DNA from: Cystobacter ferrugineus | GTDB lineage: Bacteria > Myxococcota > Myxococcia > Myxococcales > Myxococcaceae | Length of the DNA: 64,000 bases | Reading direction: 5' to 3' | NCBI RefSeq assembly: GCF_001887355.1 | Contig: NZ_MPIN01000010.1 | Coordinates: forward strand, 126,878 to 190,877 | In this document: one piece after another, positions 47,359-56,906 of the stretch | Numbering within the stretch: the first letter of the stretch is position 1 | Layout: each line of letters starts with the position of its first letter | The notes under the pieces: model-generated | Told to the model about the DNA's origin: nothing | What the model saw: the letters and a program-made list of their open reading frames with translations, nothing else | The model's database searches: none | Made by a program: the position numbers and the translations under genes

Positions 47359-47579
47359 CTCGCCACTCCCTTGGCATCGGCGGATTTCCCTCTTGGGGAG
47401 CCGTCGCACACATTGCTGCATCCACCTGTTATATCCGCAGTATTCGAAATAAACGCAACGGGCGCGAGAAATGGAGCCGGGTGATGCCCAGGAAGCAAGC
47501 AAACAGCCTGGACACCCATCCACCCCCTGAGTAACTTGGCGAGTCACCTGCGTCTTGACTACGCTCAAGGTTCATCAAC

Positions 47580-48146
47580 ATGCCGTTCATCGTTGTCTAT
47601 GACGCGTGTGTGCTCTACCCAGCGCCTCTCCGGGATCTTCTCGTCCGGCTGGGACTGTCCGGTCTTTGCCAGGCCAAGTGGACACGGCGAATCCTGGACG
47701 AATGTTTTCATGGCATCGCGAGGCAACGCCCTGACCTGGATCCTCAGCGACTCGCGCGGAGCCGACGACTGTTGGAGACCGCCATTCCGGATGTCCATGT
47801 GGAGGGTTACGAGGAGCTCATCGAGAGCATCCACGGTCTGCCCGATGTGGATGACCGCCACGTCGTCGCCGCGGCCATCCGATGTGCTGCCCAGGTCATC
47901 GTCACATCCAACCTCAAGGACTTCCCCTCATCGGTCCTCGATCGTTACGGCATGGAGGCACAGCATCCCGACGACTTCGTCCGGAATCTCATCGGCTTGG
48001 ATGAGACCACGGTCGTCGAGATCATCCGGGCACAAGCCGCGATCTTGAACGCCCCCCCGAAAACCCCCGCCGACATCCTGGAGAGACTCCACGACAGCGG
48101 CCTGCCCGTCTCGGTCGCTAGACTCAAGCAACTGCTCGGTGTCTGA
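47580..48146 (+). CDS. PIN-domain RNase, putative toxin
   Basis: A protein of 188 residues. PIN acidic residues: Asp in VVYDACVLYP (D8), Glu in ILDECFHG, Asp pair in VDDRHVVAAA and Asp/Asn near VIVTSNLKDFP. This PIN_3-type group is usually coupled to an excisionase-like HTH protein. The C-terminal 60 residues form helices of unknown role. Confidence 0.8.
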   Translation: MPFIVVYDACVLYPAPLRDLLVRLGLSGLCQAKWTRRILDECFHGIARQRPDLDPQRLARSRRLLETAIPDVHVEGYEELIESIHGLPDVDDRHVVAAAIRCAAQVIVTSNLKDFPSSVLDRYGMEAQHPDDFVRNLIGLDETTVVEIIRAQAAILNAPPKTPADILERLHDSGLPVSVARLKQLLGV

Positions 48147-48226
48147 CCGTAGCTCCGTAACGAAGCGCGTCACGCGGGAGGACGCCGCGCGGCGGGGCCG
48201 CCCCGGGTAGGCTGCGCCGCACCGTC

Positions 48227-49510
48227 ATGGACTCCGCTTCTCCCTCCCTGCGCAGCGTGCTCGCGCTGCTGCGGCGCAATGCCGACTACCGCCGCCTCTT
48301 CCTCGCCACCGTCGTGTCGATGCTCGGCGACTGGTTCGCCTTCGTGGCCATCAGCGGCTTCGTCACCGAGACCACCGGCCACCTGAGCGCCTCGGCCGCC
48401 GTCTACGCCGCCAGCGTCCTGCCGGCGAGCCTCCTGTCCCCCTTCGCCGGCCTGCTCGCGGACCGCATGGATCGCCAGCGCCTCATGGTCACCGTCGACC
48501 TGGTGCGCGTCGTGCCCGCGCTCGGCATGCTCGCCGCCCTCCTCTGGCGCGCCCCCGCCCTCGCGCTCGTGTGCGTCGCCCTGCTCGCCGCGCTCTCCGC
48601 CTTCTTCGACCCCGTCGCCGAGGCCTCCGTCCCCAACGTCGTCTCCCCCGAGGAGCTCCCCGTCGCCCAGGCCGCGCTCGGCAGTGTCTGGGGCAGCATG
48701 CTCTTCGTCGGCGCCGCGCTCGGCGGCCTCGCCACGCTCGCCTTCGGCCGCCACGTGAGCATCCTCCTCAACGCCGCCACCTTCCTGCTCTCCGCCTGGC
48801 TCGTGCGCGGCATCCGCCGCTCCTTCCAGCGCCCCCCCTCCTCCGATGCGCCCTCCGCCTCGACTTCCGCCTCCACCTGGCGGCAGCTCCACGAGGCGTG
48901 GACGTTCGCCCGCCGCCACCCCATCTCCCTCTCGCTGCTCACCACCAAGGTGGGCGTGGGCCTGGGCAATGGACTCGTGGGGCTCCTGCCCGCGTTCGCC
49001 GCGCGCAACTTCGGCTCTGGCGACGAGGGCGTGGGGCTGCTCCTGTCCGCGCGCGGCCTGGGCGCGCTGATCGGCCCCTTCCTCGGCCAGCGCTGGGTGC
49101 GCCGGGATGATCGCCGCCTGTTCTTCGCGTGCGGCGTCTCGATGATCACCTACGGCCTCGCCTATCTCCTGCTGCCCGCCGCGCCCTCGCTCCTGCTCGC
49201 CGCGGGGTGCGTGCTGCTCGCGCACCTGGGCGGCGGCGCGCAGTGGACGCTCTCCACCTACGGCCTCCAGGTGTCCACGCCGGACCGGCTGCGCGGGCGC
49301 ATCATGGGCCTGGACTTCGGCCTCGCCACGCTGGGCATCGGCGTGTCCTCGCTCGCCGCCAGCGTCGCCGCCGAGGGCGTGGGCCTCACCCGCGCCGCCT
49401 GGGGACTCGCCGGAGTGTCCCTGCTCTACGGCGCCCTCTGGCTGTGGAAGACCCGCGGGCTCTGGCGGGGACGGCCCGATGTGCTCGCCGCCTCCCGCCC
49501 CCAGGAGTGA
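48227..49510 (+). CDS. MFS exporter (EntS-like)
   Basis: A protein of 427 residues with 12 membrane helices. The loop after helix 2 reads GLLADRMDRQRLMV, and FFDPVAEASVPNVV is characteristic of the MFS_3/EntS branch of exporters. Substrate unknown; no siderophore or drug cluster adjacent. Confidence 0.82.
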   Translation: MDSASPSLRSVLALLRRNADYRRLFLATVVSMLGDWFAFVAISGFVTETTGHLSASAAVYAASVLPASLLSPFAGLLADRMDRQRLMVTVDLVRVVPALGMLAALLWRAPALALVCVALLAALSAFFDPVAEASVPNVVSPEELPVAQAALGSVWGSMLFVGAALGGLATLAFGRHVSILLNAATFLLSAWLVRGIRRSFQRPPSSDAPSASTSASTWRQLHEAWTFARRHPISLSLLTTKVGVGLGNGLVGLLPAFAARNFGSGDEGVGLLLSARGLGALIGPFLGQRWVRRDDRRLFFACGVSMITYGLAYLLLPAAPSLLLAAGCVLLAHLGGGAQWTLSTYGLQVSTPDRLRGRIMGLDFGLATLGIGVSSLAASVAAEGVGLTRAAWGLAGVSLLYGALWLWKTRGLWRGRPDVLAASRPQE

Positions 49511-49613
49511 ACGGGCACATGAACGCACCGAGGGGGCTGGAGCGCGTGTGGCTCCAACCCCCTCGGAGAACTTCCATCAGCTCATGTCCGGCCTCGCGAC
49601 GCCCGCGACGGAC

Positions 49614-50156
49614 TCAAAGCGTCCGCGCGAGAGGAGCCTCGGCGGGAACAGGCGCGGACTCCTCCTGCGAAGGAGCCATCCGGTAGCCCTGGCGCGGCGG
49701 CATGAAATCCAGGCGCCCGCCCCGGCCACCATCGTCCCCCGCGGCGCAGGTGTACTCCACCGTGCGCGAGCTGATCATGAAGGGCACCAGCGCGGAGAAC
49801 GCCGCCGCGCAGGCCGCGCCGACGAAGAGGAACGCGCCGGTGTCGTCATTGGGGTTGGCGGCGGCGGCCCTGCCGCACGTCAATCCGCCCGCGATGCCGC
49901 CCGCCACGGTCAGACCCGCGTTGATGAGCCAATCCGTGCCACTCAGCTTGCTCTCCACCGTCGCGAAGCCGTGCTTGCACTCGCGCCCCGCGGGGTCGGA
50001 GACCGGCACGAGACCGCCAATCATGAACCACTGGCGCTCCGTGGACTCGGGCCCCGAGGGGGGCCGCGCATGACTGACGACCTTCGTGGTGTAGCAACCC
50101 ACCTGGCTCGTCATCACGGCGGCCACGGTGACCATGGTTCCAAGACGCTTCGACAT
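49614..50156 (-). CDS. Bor-like lipoprotein, copy 2
   Basis: A protein of 180 residues with lipobox in VMTSQVGC. Conserved with its neighbour: QWFMIGGLVPVSDPAGRECKHG, ESKLSGTDWLINAGL and RTVEYTCA. A short strand-rich lipoprotein with an early GG and a terminal C resembles the Bor/Iss (lambda Bor) family of outer-membrane lipoproteins (serum survival in enterics); this is weak similarity judged by eye. Second of two tandem copies. Confidence 0.65.
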   Translation of the reverse strand: MSKRLGTMVTVAAVMTSQVGCYTTKVVSHARPPSGPESTERQWFMIGGLVPVSDPAGRECKHGFATVESKLSGTDWLINAGLTVAGGIAGGLTCGRAAAANPNDDTGAFLFVGAACAAAFSALVPFMISSRTVEYTCAAGDDGGRGGRLDFMPPRQGYRMAPSQEESAPVPAEAPLARTL

Positions 50157-50222
50157 CGTGTGTTTCCCCTCGGGAAAGGCAGGCCGTCACGAGGAAGCCC
50201 GTGACGGCCAGGACGGCTCAAC

Positions 50223-50741
50223 TCAAGGCGTCTGCGCGGGAGGAGCCTCGGCGGGCGCGCCCTCCTGCGACGGAGCCACCCGGTAGCCCTGGCGCGGCGG
50301 CATGTAGTCCAGGCGCCCGCCGCCCCGGTGGTCACCGTAGCCCTCGGCGCAGGTGTACTCCACCGTGCGCGAGCTGATCAGGAAGGGCAGCAGCGTGGAG
50401 AACGCCGCCCCGCAGGAGGCGCCGGCGAGAGCATTCACGGCGGGATCGCTGGAGGAGTTCCCGCACGCCAGTCCGCCCACGATGCCGCCCGCGATCCCCA
50501 GGCCCGCGTTGATGAGCCAGTCCGTACCACTCAGCTTGCTCTCCACCGTCGACAGGCCGCTCTCGCACTCGCGCCCCGCGGGGCCGGAGAGCGGCACGAG
50601 GCCACCAATCGTGAACCACTGGCGATCCGTATACGCGGGCCCCTCGGGCCGGGCCTGACTGACGACCTTCGTGGTGTAGCAGCCCACCTGGCTCGTCATC
50701 ACGGCGACCACGGCGACCACGGTTCCAAGACGCTTCGACAT
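50223..50741 (-). CDS. Bor-like lipoprotein, copy 1
   Basis: A protein of 172 residues, lipobox VMTSQVGC, paralogue of the gene at 49614: the signal, the middle block and the tail (YMPPRQGYRVAPSQE) are nearly the same at the DNA level as well. The 66-bp gap between them and the shared upstream sequence (TCGACATCGTGTG) indicate a recent tandem duplication. The variable segment lies between GG.ACG and the hydrophobic core. Confidence 0.65.
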   Translation of the reverse strand: MSKRLGTVVAVVAVMTSQVGCYTTKVVSQARPEGPAYTDRQWFTIGGLVPLSGPAGRECESGLSTVESKLSGTDWLINAGLGIAGGIVGGLACGNSSSDPAVNALAGASCGAAFSTLLPFLISSRTVEYTCAEGYGDHRGGGRLDYMPPRQGYRVAPSQEGAPAEAPPAQTP

Positions 50742-50830
50742 CGTGTGTTCCCCCTCGGGAAATAGGAGTGCGGCTCAATCGCGCACGGGCACCCCGGACG
50801 GGAGGCTTAATTGAATATTCACACCTCGCG

Positions 50831-51262
50831 CTAGCCCCCGCGGTGGGATTGCCCCACCAGCCCATCGATGGCCGTCACGATGAAGCCCATGACCACCAGG
50901 AAGATGCCCGCGTCGAAGAGCACGGAAGTGTGGAACTCCAACGTGCCGAAGTGCGTCACGACTCCGCCCGGGCGCGGGTAGTGCGTCACCGGCGCGGCCC
51001 CCCACACGAGCGGCCCGAAGGCCACGCCCAACAGCAGCAACAGGCCCACGCCGGCCACGTGGGGCGCGTAGCGCACGCCGGGCAGACGCCGCGCTTCTTC
51101 CCTGCCGCTCGCCACGTATTGCAACAGCACCGCGAGCGCCCCCAGCACGCCCGCGCCGAAGCTGTCCCCGGCTTCCACGTAGCCCTTGAGCCACACCGCC
51201 ACCGCCACCACCAGTGCGGGCAGCAACACCAGCCGTGACGTGGAGGGGATGAAGGATTTCAT
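50831..51262 (-). CDS. mnhB: Cation/proton antiporter subunit B
   Basis: A protein of 143 residues with four membrane helices and FHTSVLFDAGIFLVVMGFIVTAIDGL, typical of MnhB. It overlaps mnhA by ATGA. No mnhC follows; the next Mrp subunit on this strand is 10.4 kb downstream. Confidence 0.9.
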   Translation of the reverse strand: MKSFIPSTSRLVLLPALVVAVAVWLKGYVEAGDSFGAGVLGALAVLLQYVASGREEARRLPGVRYAPHVAGVGLLLLLGVAFGPLVWGAAPVTHYPRPGGVVTHFGTLEFHTSVLFDAGIFLVVMGFIVTAIDGLVGQSHRGG

Positions 51263-53547
51263 TCCGCGCGCTCCCCGGTGAGCAGGTGGATGATGCCCAG
51301 CAGCACCACCACCATCACCGACGTCTCACCCACCGTGTCCAGCCCCCGGAAGTCGGTGATGATGGCCGACACCACGTCCCGGGCGTGCGCCGCCTCCGTC
51401 CACGCCACGTGCGCGCTCACCACGCGCTCCTCGTGCAGGTGCGACAGCGCATTCCAGGACGTCGCCGTGGCGCTCACCCCCGCCACACCCGCGAACACCC
51501 AGTCGCGCCAGCGCGTGCGCGTGGCCTCCACCTGCGCGCGCTCCTGGCTGTGGCGCGGCAGCCGCGAGAGCAGCGCGAGGAAGAGCAGCGTGAAGGTCGT
51601 CTCCACCAGCACCGCCGTGAAGGCCACGTCCGGCGCCGCCGCGAAGGCGAACACCGCCGCGAGGCTGAAGCCCACGCACGACAGCAACATCACCAGGTGC
51701 AGGTGGTTGGCCGCGCGCAGCGTCGCCACGGCCGCGCCCGCGGCGATGAGCAGCCCGAGCACCAGCGGCACATCCGCGAGCCCCACCCCCGGCCCCCAGG
51801 AGAAGAGCGGCCCCCGCCCCGGCGTGGTCACCAGCGCCGCCGCGCCGAGCAGCCCTGCGGGCACCAGCACCGACGCCACCCGATCCCTCAAGTCGCGCAC
51901 CTCCAGCCGCCGCAGCCCATCCGACAGCGCGTCCGCGCCCGCGAGCAGCGCGCCATAGGCCCGCTCCACGCCCACTTGGGACGCCGCGCGCGTGAGCGCC
52001 TCCAGCGGGGCCTCCCACCGCCGGCGCGTGACGAGCACCCCCGCCCCCAGCACCCACGCGCCCAGCGCGAGCAGATTCTCCGCCCGCGCATCCAGGTGGT
52101 AGGCGAGCTTGAGCGGCGCCGGGTGCCCGAACATCTCCCCCTCCGCCGCGTCCGCCAGCCCATTGAGAGGGCCGAGCCACACACCGCCCAGGAGCACCCC
52201 CGCCCCCAGCACCCCCACCGGCGCCACGAGCCCCCACGAGGCGTGCCCTCCCGCCCCGCGCGGCGCGCCCAGGAAGAGACCCGTCCACAGCCGCCCGGTG
52301 TACGCGAGCGTCAGCGCCGCGCCGAGCACCCCCGCCGCGCTCCACGCCCCGCCCCGCTCCACGAGCGCGCGGAAGAAGAGCTCGTCCTTGAAGAAGCCCA
52401 GCGTGAGCGGCAGCCCGGCGAGCCCCGCGGCCGCCACGGCGCTCGCGCCCGCGAGCCCCGGCAGCGAGCGCCACAGGCCCCCCACCTTCTCGAGCGACTC
52501 CTCACCGGTGGCGTGGGTGACGGCGCCCACCGTGAGGAAGAGCGCCGCCTTGCACAGGCCATGGGCCAGCACGTAGAGCGGAGCGCCCGCGCCGCCCAGC
52601 CCCACCAGCACGAGCACGTAGCCGTACTGGGCGATGGTGGAGTACGCCAGCACGCGCTTGAAGCGCCACGCGCACAGCGAGAAGAGGCTGCCCACGAGCA
52701 TGGACAGAAGCCCCACCGCGGCGAGCCCCTGGAGCACCGCGGGCGCGAGGGCGAAGACGGGCAGGAAGCGCTGGAGGACGAAGACGCCCGCGGCCACCAT
52801 CGCCGCCGAGTGCAGGTAGGCGGACACGGGCGTGGGGGCCGCCATGGCGCGGGGCAGCCAGAAGTGCAAGGGCACCTGGGCGCTCTTGGCCAGGGCCCCC
52901 ACCGCCAGGCAGCCCAGCGCCACGGTGAGGCGGGTGCCTCCGGGAGCGCGGGCGGCGAGCTCGGACAGCTCGAAGGTGCCACACGCGAGCCCCAGCGACA
53001 CCACCCCCGCCAGCAGCACCACCGAGGTGCCCCCGGTGACGATGAGCGCCATGAGCGCCGCCGAGCGCGAGCCGGTGCGCTCCCGGTCGTAGCCGATGAG
53101 GAAGTAGCTGGCCACCGTCGTCAGGTCCAACGCGATGACGAGCAGCAGCGCGTCGCGCGCCATGACCAGCAGCAGCATGGCCCCCATGAAGACGAGCACC
53201 CACGCGTACAGGCGCACCTCGTCGCGGCGCGGCCGGTGGCGCTCCTCGAGGTAGTGCGGCAGGTAGGCGCACGCGTAGACGAGGACGAGCAGGCCCACCC
53301 CCAGCACCAACGTGCCATAGAGGAAGGACAGCCCATCCAGCGCGAGCGCCAGGCGCACGTTCCACGTGGGAATCCACTCGAGGGACACCGCGGCGAAGCC
53401 CACCGCACGGGCCCGGAGGAAGGCGCCCAGGCCCGCCGCCGAGCAGAGCGCGCCCACCGGCCCCGCCCAGGACGGACGCCACGCGCCCACCCCGAGCACC
53501 AGGGCGACGCCCGACAGGACGAGCAACAGCGGAAGGACGACGGTCAT
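51259..53547 (-). CDS. mnhA: Cation/proton antiporter subunit A (NuoL-like)
   Basis: A protein of 762 residues; the ATG at 53545-53547 begins MTVVLPLLLVLSG. A NuoL-like proton-translocating part (segment PTPVSAYLHSAAMVAAGVF) is followed by the C-terminal DUF4040/MbhE-like domain ending RGLDTVGETSVMVVVLLGI, so it is the full MrpA form. Minus strand, first gene of the A-B half. Confidence 0.93.
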   Translation of the reverse strand: MTVVLPLLLVLSGVALVLGVGAWRPSWAGPVGALCSAAGLGAFLRARAVGFAAVSLEWIPTWNVRLALALDGLSFLYGTLVLGVGLLVLVYACAYLPHYLEERHRPRRDEVRLYAWVLVFMGAMLLLVMARDALLLVIALDLTTVASYFLIGYDRERTGSRSAALMALIVTGGTSVVLLAGVVSLGLACGTFELSELAARAPGGTRLTVALGCLAVGALAKSAQVPLHFWLPRAMAAPTPVSAYLHSAAMVAAGVFVLQRFLPVFALAPAVLQGLAAVGLLSMLVGSLFSLCAWRFKRVLAYSTIAQYGYVLVLVGLGGAGAPLYVLAHGLCKAALFLTVGAVTHATGEESLEKVGGLWRSLPGLAGASAVAAAGLAGLPLTLGFFKDELFFRALVERGGAWSAAGVLGAALTLAYTGRLWTGLFLGAPRGAGGHASWGLVAPVGVLGAGVLLGGVWLGPLNGLADAAEGEMFGHPAPLKLAYHLDARAENLLALGAWVLGAGVLVTRRRWEAPLEALTRAASQVGVERAYGALLAGADALSDGLRRLEVRDLRDRVASVLVPAGLLGAAALVTTPGRGPLFSWGPGVGLADVPLVLGLLIAAGAAVATLRAANHLHLVMLLSCVGFSLAAVFAFAAAPDVAFTAVLVETTFTLLFLALLSRLPRHSQERAQVEATRTRWRDWVFAGVAGVSATATSWNALSHLHEERVVSAHVAWTEAAHARDVVSAIITDFRGLDTVGETSVMVVVLLGIIHLLTGERAE

Positions 53548-53579
53548 CTCGGGCCCGGAGGAAAAGAGGGCCCCCGAGG

Positions 53580-53990
53580 TTAGGCGCCCGGGCGCCTGGA
53601 GAGCGCGGCAACTCCGGACGCGCGTGCGCTGGTGGACAGCGCCTGGCCGCGCGAGGCCGGCTGGAGCGACTCGGCCAACAGGTGCAGCATCCGCAACTGC
53701 GAGGCACTCAGCCCGCGCACGGCCTGCACCAGCCGGCGCAGGTGCGGCGAGGACGCCCCGAGCCCCAGCAGCTCGTCCGAGTCGATTCCCAACTCCAGAC
53801 ACAACCGCCGCAGCGCGAGGATGCTCGGCAGACGCTCGCCCCGCTCGATGCGGCCATACGCCGCGGGTGCCAGCCCCACCCGGCGCGCCACCTGCGCCTG
53901 GGTCAGCGCCGCGCGCACCCGCACGGCATGCAGCCGCGCACCGAGGGCCCTCACCAAGGGACGTTCAACTCGAACCGGGAGCCTGGGCAT
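53580..53990 (-). CDS. XRE-family HTH regulator
   Basis: A protein of 136 residues. HTH_3 at 16-75: LHAVRVRAALTQAQVARRVGLAPAAYGRIERGERLPS. The tail is helical with no enzyme motif. It is 32 bp upstream of mnhA on the same strand and could control the antiporter genes (inference). Confidence 0.82.
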   Translation of the reverse strand: MPRLPVRVERPLVRALGARLHAVRVRAALTQAQVARRVGLAPAAYGRIERGERLPSILALRRLCLELGIDSDELLGLGASSPHLRRLVQAVRGLSASQLRMLHLLAESLQPASRGQALSTSARASGVAALSRRPGA

Positions 53991-54315
53991 GACGAGACGG
54001 CCTCCTGCGCGGGTGCGGACAGGGCGACGGGACCCCTCCTACCTTACTGACTCGTTACATCCTGTCAATGCGCTCTACCCATTTCCGGAGTTGACCCGAC
54101 CCTCTCCCCCTTCCGAGGTATGGTGCCGCCCAGACCGCCCGCGCGCCGACCCGACCCCGGAGGTCATCGCCCCCTCTTCCCCCTCCTCCTGACACACCCT
54201 GGTAGGGCCTTGTAGGCGCGAATCCACCGGGCCGTGGTGAACGAGGGGGGGTGTCCAGTTCAGGAGCCCGCACCTATCTTGCGGCGCCTCGTCACCGCTC
54301 CCGGAGGACACCTGC
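53991..54315. other. Intergenic region between divergent XRE and hypothetical genes
   Basis: 325 bp without a supportable gene. The promoters of both divergent genes should lie here. GGAGGACACC just before 54316 is the ribosome site of the right-hand gene. I see no clear terminator, tRNA or repeat. Confidence 0.4.
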
Positions 54316-54801
54316 ATGCACAATGAGCCCGTCGTCACCTCGCCCCACGCGGAGCGGTCCCCCGCGGAGTCGCGGAGTGAGCCCGTGTCCGACAGCGTGA
54401 CGCTCGTGGTCACCCAGGCCTTCGGCCCCGGGGGCGACAACCTGGTGGGCCTCTCGGAGGCGCGCTTCAATGGCCACCCGGCCATCACCGTGCTCGTGCG
54501 CACGCCCGAGGGACGCGAGGGGCTCGTGCACCTGTCCCCCATCCACGGCGACACGCGCCGCCAGGGCTTCACCGACATCGCCCCCGGCACCCGGTGCACC
54601 CTCTTGTGCCCCGTCACCCGGCGCCCCTTGGAGAAGCTGGGCGCCGTGAACGATGGCAGCGGCGCCATCCACCACGCGCTCTACCTCACGCCCCGGCTGT
54701 CGCGCGGCCACGCCATCGCCCTCTCGGACATCTGGGGCCACTTCAGCTCGCGCCTCGTGGATGACGAGGCCGTCATCTCCTACTGGGCCCAGGAGCACTG
54801 A
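54316..54801 (+). CDS. Hypothetical protein
   Basis: A protein of 161 residues with GGAGGA at the proper distance from the ATG. After a disordered acidic start come beta-rich segments (TLVVTQAFGP, ITVLVRTPEGREGLVHLSPIHGD, GTRCTLLCPVTRRPL). No signal or membrane segment. Family not recognised; by its layout it may be a small cytosolic ligand-binding or adaptor protein. It is convergent with the MCP gene. Confidence 0.7.
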   Translation: MHNEPVVTSPHAERSPAESRSEPVSDSVTLVVTQAFGPGGDNLVGLSEARFNGHPAITVLVRTPEGREGLVHLSPIHGDTRRQGFTDIAPGTRCTLLCPVTRRPLEKLGAVNDGSGAIHHALYLTPRLSRGHAIALSDIWGHFSSRLVDDEAVISYWAQEH

Positions 54802-54843
54802 CGCCGCTCGAAGGGCGGCGCGAAGGACGGCCCGAAGGGCGGC

Positions 54844-56355
54844 TCAAGGGGCGCCCGGCTCGCGCGCCGGCGATGGAGCCACCGGCTCCGGCTCGGGCTC
54901 CGGCATGAGCCGGCTCAGCTCGTCCGCCATCATCCCGAGCTGCATCGCCGTGGCCGACACGTCCGAGCCCATGCGCACGTACGTGTCCACCAGCTCCAGG
55001 AGCGACGCACACCCCTGGGAGATGTGCGTCGTCTGCTCCGCCTGACGGTCCGCCTCGCTGGAGCTCTTCTCCATCAACTTCTGGTTCTGCAGCACCGTCT
55101 CGCGGATGGAGCGCAGCGTGGTGCGCGCCGACTCGAGCACCGGAGTGAAGCGCCCGGCCGTCTCGCGGATGTGCCCCACCGCGTGCAGCGTCTCGGACAT
55201 CTGCCGCGTGAGGCCCCCCACCACCTCGCCGATGCGCTGCGAGCTCCGCCCCGACTCCGCCGCGAGCTTGCCCACCTCGCGCGCCACCACCGCGAAGCCC
55301 CGGCCATGCTCGCCCGCGCGCGCCGCCTCGATGCCCGCGTTGAGCGACAGCATGTTCGTCGCCGCCGCCATCTCCTGGATGGTCTCCACGAAGCCGTTGA
55401 TGCGGTCCGCGCTCTCCTCCAGTTTCTGCACGCTCAGCGCGCTGCGGCCCACCGCCTGGCCAATGGCCGACAGGCTCGTCTCCATGCCGCTCACCAGCAC
55501 GTCCACCTCGCCCGTGTAGCGCTGGGCCTCCTCGGCCTGGGTGGCGCTCACGCGCGAGTGGCGGAAGAGCGCCCCGGCCGCGCTCGCCATCTGCTCGCTC
55601 GCCGCGGAGATGCGCAGCGCCGCGGTGCGCACCAGCGCCGCCTGGTTGGACATCTCCGCCAGCGTGGTGGACAGCGTCTGCGCCGAGCCCGCCAGCGTGC
55701 GCCCCGTCTGGAACACCCGGCCGCGTGACTCCTCCAGCTCCGCCAGCGCGCGCCGCATGTCGCGGCGCAGGTAGAACTGGCGGATCTGCCCGCGGTGCAG
55801 CGCCTCGAGCAGCAGCACCACGCCGAGCGCGCCCCCCAGGAGCGTCAGGTCCAACACGAGCGAGGCGCCAAAGGACGCCGACGAGCCCATGGCATCGAGC
55901 GCGAGGTGCCCCGCGGCCAGGAGCGCGTAGTAGCCGTAGCGCCCCGCGCGGCCCACCGGCATCACCGACGGCCCGGTGAGCACGTTCAAGAGCACCATCA
56001 CCCCGTGGTAGAGCGAGCCCGCCGTGCCGATGCGGTAGAACGTCCACTCGTTGCCGATGGCGAACAGGGCCGTGGCCCAGAAGATGGCGGGCGGCAGCGC
56101 CTCGCGGCTGAGCAGCCCGCGCACCGACAACATCACCACCGGCACCAGCGCCCAGGGCAGGCGCGCCAGGGCCATCACCGCCAGGGGCTGCCCACCGCCC
56201 AGGCCCGCCCAGGCGTGCAGCACATCGAGGGAGAACAACACGGCCGTCGCCGCCACGGCGATGACCGACAGTTGCTGCAGGCGGGCCGGGCCACGCGTCA
56301 GCAGGAAGTCCTCGTAGGTCTCCTGCATCGGTTCAGGGCGGGGAAGGGTGTCCAT
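54844..56355 (-). CDS. Methyl-accepting chemotaxis protein with integral-membrane sensor
   Basis: A protein of about 503 residues (ATG at 56355; an ATG at 56328 is possible). The N-terminus has six or so membrane helices with very short loops and no periplasmic domain, so it senses within or at the membrane. A cytosolic signalling helix pair carries the conserved tip [24 protein letters not shown], followed by a proline-rich tail (EPEPEPVAP). No cheR/cheB or other che genes adjacent. Typical of the many non-cluster MCPs of myxobacteria. Confidence 0.88.
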   Translation of the reverse strand: MDTLPRPEPMQETYEDFLLTRGPARLQQLSVIAVAATAVLFSLDVLHAWAGLGGGQPLAVMALARLPWALVPVVMLSVRGLLSREALPPAIFWATALFAIGNEWTFYRIGTAGSLYHGVMVLLNVLTGPSVMPVGRAGRYGYYALLAAGHLALDAMGSSASFGASLVLDLTLLGGALGVVLLLEALHRGQIRQFYLRRDMRRALAELEESRGRVFQTGRTLAGSAQTLSTTLAEMSNQAALVRTAALRISAASEQMASAAGALFRHSRVSATQAEEAQRYTGEVDVLVSGMETSLSAIGQAVGRSALSVQKLEESADRINGFVETIQEMAAATNMLSLNAGIEAARAGEHGRGFAVVAREVGKLAAESGRSSQRIGEVVGGLTRQMSETLHAVGHIRETAGRFTPVLESARTTLRSIRETVLQNQKLMEKSSSEADRQAEQTTHISQGCASLLELVDTYVRMGSDVSATAMQLGMMADELSRLMPEPEPEPVAPSPAREPGAP

Positions 56356-56525
56356 AGGAGCTGCCCCGGACCGCATCAGCCGCGCGTCCGGAATCCCCAC
56401 CGTATCAGACGCGGACCGCCTCCCGTCGGCGCCATTCACTCGCCCGCCCGCCCGCCCACGGGAAGAGCACCCGTGCCGGGCCCCCGCCTCCCCTGGGTCC
56501 GGAAGACACCACTCCCGGGTCGGCG

Positions 56526-56807
56526 CTACGGCTCGCCCGTGGTGCTGAACCAGGTCCGCTCCGAGTCCCCCCGCCCGGACGCTCCCTTGCCCGAGGTCGG
56601 ATGGGGGCCTCTCTCCCAGGAGGACTCCTCCTCGCCGGGGGGCGCCTCCGTCGTCTCCAGGGCCACGTCCATCAGGGCCACCAGGAGTCCCAAGAGACTC
56701 ACCCCCGCCAGCACCAGCTTCATCTTTCGCCGACGCATCCGCTCGCGGTGCCAGTGCAGCCGCGCCGAGGGAAGCACGATGAGCTTTCCGGGGGGGCGGG
56801 AGGACAT
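56526..56807 (-). CDS. Small single-pass membrane protein
   Basis: A protein of 93 residues: a basic region ([13 protein letters not shown]) precedes one hydrophobic helix ([16 protein letters not shown]), with an acidic Gly/Ser-rich tail, so the N-terminus should stay in the cytoplasm. The start at 56805-56807 is the first ATG after which coding character is seen; no ribosome site. No family. It faces away from the radical SAM gene. Confidence 0.5.
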   Translation of the reverse strand: MSSRPPGKLIVLPSARLHWHRERMRRRKMKLVLAGVSLLGLLVALMDVALETTEAPPGEEESSWERGPHPTSGKGASGRGDSERTWFSTTGEP

Positions 56808-56906
56808 ACGGACAGTGTAGCCCAGGACGGTGACGCCGCGGACAAACGGGCCACGGTTTTCCAGTGGGCCGCGCTCCCCATCCGCCGCATCTTGAACAGC
56901 GTGACG

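Noticed and set aside
51286-53583. A 765-codon open frame opposite mnhA
   Set aside because: Shadow of a membrane protein gene; the translation is His/Arg/Gln-rich without any motif.
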